A DNA stretch of 64,000 nucleotides from Mesomycoplasma ovipneumoniae (lineage in GTDB: Bacteria > Bacillota_I > Bacilli_A > Mycoplasmatales > Metamycoplasmataceae), in NCBI RefSeq assembly GCF_024758565.1, contig NZ_CP079199.1, forward strand, positions 859,501 to 923,500. The letters are read 5' to 3'. The notes beneath the pieces are model-generated. The model searched no databases. It saw nothing but the letters and a program-made list of their open reading frames with translations, and was not told the DNA's origin. Shown here one piece after another: positions 59,548-64,000 of the stretch (the stretch's first letter is position 1; each line of letters starts with the position of its first letter). The translations under genes were made by a program, and so were the position numbers.

Positions 59548-61410
59548 TTATTTTTTATCATAATAAAATTTTTTAATTTCTGATACTAAATCGATTTTAT
59601 CATTACGAAATAAAATTCCTGTAGTCATATGTGATGTTAAATTATTTTGGTCATAATAAAGATTTTTTTGATTTTTTGTTACGGTAATTAACTGATTCAT
59701 GAAAATTAATTCGCCATTTGTGTTATAAACACCAGAACCAGAAGCACCAGGACCGTTTGTTACAAAAAAATTAGGGGCACCGTTTTTAATATAAACGCCT
59801 TTAAACATATTTTTTGAAAATGCAAACTGAGGTCAAAAGCCACCAATTTTAGTTGTATAGTCAATTTCGCCGTCTTTTCATGATTTTTCACTAATTTTTA
59901 GCGGTGGAAACTGTTGAACATGATCTCAGAAATTAGAAAATATTTTAAATTGACTATCAAATCTAGTGATATCGTTTTCAATGGTTTCACCATTTGAATA
60001 ACGAAATGATGATAAAAGCCATCTTTTATGCTCTTGGTAAAAATCAAATATACCTTTAATATCTTCTCTAAATTTAGCATGGTTAAAGTAAAATATTGCT
60101 ACATCTTTGCCAAAATTATCAAATTTTTGTTCTTCTCGAAAATATCTTTTGTGCAAATCAATGTTAAATTTGGTTAATTTTTCTTGCGTAATTGGGTCAA
60201 TATAAATTAACTGACTTCTTGGAATTCGATCATGTCTTGTCCTTAATTCTTGAACTTGTCTATCATATTCAGTTTTTATTCAAAATAAACTTAATATTCC
60301 AGAACTAGCCAAAGAACCAAGACTGTTAACCTTATCATTATAATAAAAACGCATTAAAGGAAAGGCCATAGTTTCTCAAAATGGTTTTTTATTAATATAT
60401 AGAACATGATTATTTGTTAAAAAAGCACTTTCACCTTCGTGAGAATCAAGCAATATAGCTGTTCCGGTTGAAAATCTTACATTTCTCTGGAAAATATCTT
60501 TGTATCTTTGATCTGAATAGTCAAGCGATCTAAAACCAAAATAATCTGGTTTAAAATAGTTTCATCGGAAACGAGGATTTAAGTAACCGAAATTAGTTTG
60601 CTTTACATTTTCGTTTTCAGAAACACTACCTGTATTTATTTTATCAAGTAGATAAATATTCAAGTTTTCATTTTTTTCGCCAAGAAAATGTTTGTCATTT
60701 TCTTGTTTTATGACATTTGATTTTATGATAAAAGGTTGATATGAAAAAGTATTAGCTGGAACTCTATAATTTAAATCAAATCCGATTTGTTGTGCGGACT
60801 TGTTGTCATAATCACTTAGTTTCGAAATATCTAACTTATCATTTATTATCGGTATTTTTTTAATAGGTAAATCTTCAACAAGTTGGTTTATTTCTGATCT
60901 TACCACCGGATTTTGTTCAAGTATAGGCTCAAGTTTAGGTTCAATTTTGGGCTCAGGTTTTGGTTTAGGCTTTGGCTTTGGTTGATTTGATTTGACTAAA
61001 GATTTTAAAGAAAAAAGATTCAAATTTTCAATTTGAGCTTTATCTAAAAACGGGTTTTGAATTGTTGATATTGATGAATTTGCTAAATTATGATTATTTT
61101 TAGGAGCATAATTTTCAACGACATCATTATTATTTTCATTGGTTAATGACAAATCATTATTTAAATCATTTATAGTTTTGATATTTCCAATTGGGCTCAA
61201 ATTTTCATCAATTTGCACCAAATCATTGTTTGGAGTTCCTAATTTTGGTAAAATTTGATTTTTTGAGTCATTTTTTTCAGTAATGACTTGATTTTTAGCA
61301 CTTTCATCATTATTTTTTCTATGCTGCAAAGGTATAACATTAGCGCATGAAACTATAAAAAAATTAACAAAAAGCAAAGGAGCTAAAGATTTGAAAAATT
61401 TAGATTTCAT
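59548..61410 (-). CDS. DUF31-family (MIP-like) serine protease lipoprotein, 620 aa
   Basis: Lipobox 'FIVSC' (Cys22), then a disordered N/K/S region and a KP/EP repeat (KPKPKPKPEPKIEPKLEP, about 147-165). The protease part has 'STGTAILLD', 'LTNNHVLY' (His335), 'FGKDVAIFYF' (Asp436) and 'GPGASGSGVYN' (Ser557), a trypsin-like triad. In mycoplasmas DUF31 proteins include the immunoglobulin protease MIP, which works with MIB. No MIB gene is adjacent, so this is an orphan member with unknown substrate. AAGGAGAAGGGTGG gives a strong ribosome site. Confidence 0.87.
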
Positions 61411-61564
61411 AACTAAACCACCCTTCTCCTTATTTTGATAATTAATTTTATAATATATAAATTATAACAAAAAACGCATTCAAAAAATAAATATTATTAT
61501 ATTTTATGCTAAGGCAAGATTATTCAATATTTAGTTAAAAATGATTAAAAAATATTTTAAGTTT

Positions 61565-61996
61565 TTAAGAGTTAATAATTAGAAACGGTAAACTGATAAT
61601 TAAAAGCACAAAACCAACAACAAATCCCAGAAAAATTGGCAGAATAGATAGTTCTTTTTGTTTTTGCTTAACAAAATTATAATCAATTTTTGGACTAACA
61701 GGTTTAAATCCTCGTTTTTCTAACATCCTATTTTGGGATTGAATTCGCCATTTATGGTAGGAAACTGAAAAACTACTAAATAAACCAAGTCTTAACACCG
61801 TTGCAAGAACTGAAATTGAAATTGATAAAAGTCCCAAAATTGAAACTATATCATATCAAACTTTTTTTTGAACAAAGGCCATGACAAAACCAATGGCAGC
61901 TAAAAATAACGCTCAAAGAATCAAAGCCAAAATTGAACGTTTCTGGATTTGCCGTCTGAAAATAGCACTGAAAAAAAACGAGAAAATAAACTTCAT
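61565..61996 (-). CDS. Small membrane protein, 143 aa
   Basis: About four membrane helices in two pairs (residues 18-45, 50-70, 112-140), basic loops ('RRQIQKRS', 'NRMLEKRGFKPVSPK'). Start ATG at 61996. No family recognised. It stands alone between the DUF31 gene and a divergent membrane gene. The stretch 61997-62277 holds only AT-rich promoter-like sequence. Confidence 0.65.
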
Positions 61997-62277
61997 AATA
62001 AACCGTCGAATTCAAGTAAAATAATTTTAAATATATTATATACTAAAAATTTATTTTTTTATTTTTAAACGGTTAATAGATAAATTATTTTTTTGCCATC
62101 TTTTATTACAATGACTCTACCATTTTAATTTTAGCAGTCAGTCTTTTAGAAAATACTGAATAAAATTATACATTTTATACATTCATAGTTTAAACAATAA
62201 CAAATTTTATAATTTCATAATATGCTAAAAAATTATAAAAATTTTTAACTATTTTTTAGTAATTATAATATAATTTT

Positions 62278-63165
62278 ATGTATTATTTAGTCATGATAGA
62301 AAATAACGATACTTACCTAGCAACAAAATTTGATCATTTTTCCAATTGAAAAAAAGAACGAAAGATTTCATTAATTTTTTCCTTACTAATTCTTTCAATT
62401 ACAATTTCGCTAATCGGGTATTCGATGATTAAAAACCATAGCGAATTTGTTCTTGACAAATATTATTTTATAAGTTTTACTAATTATTTCCAAAATTTTA
62501 GTGCCTTTTTTTACTTAACTTACCAGTCAAACCTAATTTATGGAATTACCTTATTTACTTTTGTCCTTAATGCAACTCAACGAAAATTTCAAATTTTATT
62601 TGTTTTTACAGTAATTTTAACAATTGTTTTAATTGTTTTTTGAACTGTATTGGCTTGAAATTTAAATATGACCTGATCAGTCTTGGCAACAACATCAACT
62701 GTCCATTTTTTTCATCCAGTTTTTGCAATATTTGTGCTTTTTTGGTATCGAAAACAATTTTCAGTTAGTAAATTAGGTTTAGGTTTTGGGGTTATTTATT
62801 CAGTTTGTTATTATATTTTTTGTGTGCTTCTGTATTTTTTCACACTCAGACAATGAGTTGCGCCTGAAATTCAAAAAGTCGGAACTCAAGAGATAAAAAA
62901 TATGGTATTTTTTTACACAGGTTTAACTATTTATCCATTTATAAATTTTTTACATCCATTTTTTTATTCAGGAGGTAACCACTCAGTCGTAATTTTTTTA
63001 AACTTGTTAATGGCTTCTTCAGTAGTTTTTCTTCCATATATGATTTCACTTTTTTATATTAATATTTTTGGAATTAAAGCAACAAATTGGCGTTTAACCC
63101 GAGAAATAAAGTCTATTTCTAAACGTTTAAAAACATTTTTCTGAGTACCTAAAGCAAAAAAATAG
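62278..63165 (+). CDS. Polytopic membrane protein, possibly DUF1600, 295 aa
   Basis: Six to seven membrane helices and conserved-looking motifs in the middle ('TSTVHFFHPVFAIFVLFWY', 'GGNHSVVIFLNLL') that remind me of the mycoplasma DUF1600 family; this is from memory and not certain. ATG at 62278; a second Met at 62293 is also possible. It precedes mnmA by 17 bases and is probably cotranscribed with it. Confidence 0.75.
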
Positions 63166-63179
63166 GAGTAATTTGTTAA

Positions 63180-64000
<821 letters not shown>

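Overview
The window comes from a wall-less mollicute that reads UGA as tryptophan (genetic code 4). Nearly every long gene is open only if TGA is read as Trp. The DNA is very AT-rich, with many surface lipoproteins, giant membrane or secreted proteins and poly-A tracts. An IS1221-like IS3 element, an ascorbate-type PTS, Enzyme I and DUF31/Zmp lipoproteins point to the Mesomycoplasma hyopneumoniae / flocculare / dispar / ovipneumoniae group. I cannot name the species from sequence alone. No rRNA, tRNA or CRISPR array was seen.

Layout. 1-11 kb: two giant divergent genes, an FtsX-type permease-like protein (minus) and a 2000-residue SGNH/GDSL hydrolase (plus). 11-22 kb: a defence island with a BcgI-like restriction-modification gene plus specificity part, three relics or members of one paralogous family, and a McrB/LlaJI-type restriction pair. 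22-27 kb: a Zmp/M26-type metalloprotease lipoprotein. 27-33 kb: a tightly overlapping operon (rpe-like, three unknown membrane genes, ulaC, ulaB, ulaA, tkt). 33-40 kb: nested mobile elements and duplicated membrane genes. 40-45 kb: a C5-cytosine methyltransferase next to a DUF262/HNH (GmrSD-like) protein. 45-54 kb: pepA, trmB, a TM2-like protein, two lipoproteins and an ABC exporter pair. 54-64 kb: an LDH-like protein, ptsI, a repeat element, nadE, yebC, a DUF31 protease, two membrane proteins and mnmA (cut by the window end).

Two things look most novel. (1) The BcgI-like gene ends at an in-frame A AAA AAG slippery heptamer. Six bases later comes a GC-rich 7-bp stem, and the -1 frame runs straight into the specificity domain. 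This suggests a programmed ribosomal frameshift that fuses catalytic and specificity parts. Downstream, an (AC)9(AG)20 tract lies between the two target-recognition domains and currently puts the second one out of frame. (2) Four copies of an approximately 0.7-kb transposase-less element share terminal inverted repeats. Each has a poly-A tract, promoter, Shine-Dalgarno, a 4-5 codon mini-ORF and three conserved hairpins. Three copies are flanked by long direct repeats of 26, 112 and about 130 bp, read here as target duplications. One copy contains a captured host segment (a nadE fragment plus a complete membrane-protein gene) and an IS3 element that itself holds an IS30 element.

How the genes work together: ptsI supplies phosphate to the UlaC/UlaB/UlaA PTS, and the Rpe-like protein and transketolase could feed the resulting pentose phosphates into glycolysis. 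Three different restriction systems, two with simple-sequence tracts, imply variable defence or epigenetic state. The lipoproteins, proteases and giant secreted proteins form the host-facing surface.
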